From Saprospiraceae bacterium (GTDB lineage Bacteria; Bacteroidota; Bacteroidia; Chitinophagales; Saprospiraceae): a stretch of DNA of 64,000 nucleotides. Location of the stretch: NCBI GenBank assembly GCA_020630435.1, contig JAHDBJ010000004.1:124001-188000 (forward strand), written 5' to 3'. Positions 63,718 to 64,000 of the stretch are shown piece after piece; position 1 is the first letter of the stretch; the number at the start of each line of letters is the position of its first letter. The notes under the pieces were generated by a model, which saw only the letters and a program-made list of their open reading frames with translations, had not been told where the DNA came from and searched no databases. Position numbers and translations under genes: made by a program.

Positions 63718-64000
63718 TTATGGATTAAGAAGACCTGGAATTGTATTCGGAGGAAGTTCTTTAAATACATTTGCATTATAATAATTAAGTAAAGGGTTTT
63801 GATTTGCACATGAAAACAGACTACAACCGTGTATACTTTCTAAAGTATTAATAGCAGCATCAAAGCCATTACTTCCCAAAGTATGTATATAGAAGCCCCT
63901 AAAATTACCATCTTGATCCTGATCCTGATATATACCAAATTGATACTTGAGATTTGTTTTAATACTACTAGCTCCTTTGACTACACTTGATTTTGACTCT
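63718..64000 (-). CDS. Unknown protein, C-terminal 94 codons only (5' end beyond window)
   Basis: My translation of the minus strand from the right edge runs ESKSSVVKGASSIKTNLKY and ends in PPNTIPGLLNP at a stop at 63718-63720. A segment QFGIYQDQDQDGNFRGF contains a QDQDQDG stretch that might bind Ca2+. SIHGCSLFSCANQNPLLNYY contains two Cys. The start and main part are outside the window, so neither size nor family can be stated. It is followed by a 23-bp hairpin. Confidence 0.55.
   Translation of the reverse strand, partial: ESKSSVVKGASSIKTNLKYQFGIYQDQDQDGNFRGFYIHTLGSNGFDAAINTLESIHGCSLFSCANQNPLLNYYNANVFKELPPNTIPGLLNP

Noticed and set aside
1-64000. Search for tRNA, rRNA, tmRNA, CRISPR arrays and insertion sequences
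   Set aside because: No cloverleaf, rRNA-like stretch, regular repeat-spacer pattern or transposase was found by eye. A covariance-model scan could find something I missed.

Overview
The window is AT-rich chromosomal DNA from a member of the Bacteroidota. Five proteins end in type IX secretion (T9SS) sorting tails, there is a TonB receptor with an N-terminal carboxypeptidase-regulatory-like domain, sensor kinases are of the Reg_prop/Y_Y_Y and 7TMR-DISM types, and several leaders carry the phylum's TAnnTTTG -7 promoter element. Several conserved hypotheticals resemble marine gliding or Saprospiria-like bacteria as I remember them, but I cannot place the genus. No tRNA, rRNA, CRISPR array, insertion sequence or prophage was seen.

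Layout. 1-2796: a truncated calcineurin-like phosphoesterase that runs into an outer-membrane barrel domain. 2913-7663: class I ribonucleotide reductase, transcribed leftwards as nrdB, a Doc/Fic gene, a small unknown gene and nrdA. Its upstream gap (7664-8134) holds a tight cluster of perfect DnaA boxes. 8135-14702: CorA, an M48 peptidase with a small barrel partner, small envelope proteins and a DEAD-type helicase. 15014-20451: a large outer-membrane protein and a T9SS-secreted lipase-like hydrolase. 20645-24923: a NadR-like kinase, a TPP riboswitch with its TonB receptor, and an MBL-fold hydrolase.

24976-31291: a sensor kinase and a LuxR-type response regulator, separated by an inserted restriction-modification cassette (XRE controller, two tandem m5C methyltransferases, PD-(D/E)XK endonuclease). 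31283-35717: HAD phosphatase, pyrophosphatase-like protein, membrane protein, and a molybdopterin oxidoreductase with a small surface partner. 35965-39553: bioB, a voltage-gated ion channel with a TVEGW filter, miaA and a YgjP-like metallopeptidase in one tight operon.

39556-50523: CotH/lamin-tail and other T9SS proteins, an acyl-CoA dehydrogenase, and a possible operon of a Cys-anchored lipoprotein, an unknown gene, an AbiEii-like nucleotidyltransferase fusion and a PARG-like macrodomain protein. 50743-55939: SRPBCC protein, peptidoglycan amidase plus an unknown partner, a PLP sulfur-amino-acid lyase and a serine beta-lactamase-like hydrolase. 56229-64000: a GH16 enzyme fused to a seven-bladed lectin-like propeller, a 1000-residue propeller sensor kinase, a PKD/T9SS protein, and a truncated gene at the right edge.

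The most interesting points are the DnaA-box cluster at the nrd operon, the R-M cassette splitting a two-component pair, the operator-like 16-bp inverted repeat on the lipase promoter, the channel filter, and the macrodomain/nucleotidyltransferase/lipoprotein cluster. None can be called a new system from sequence alone.
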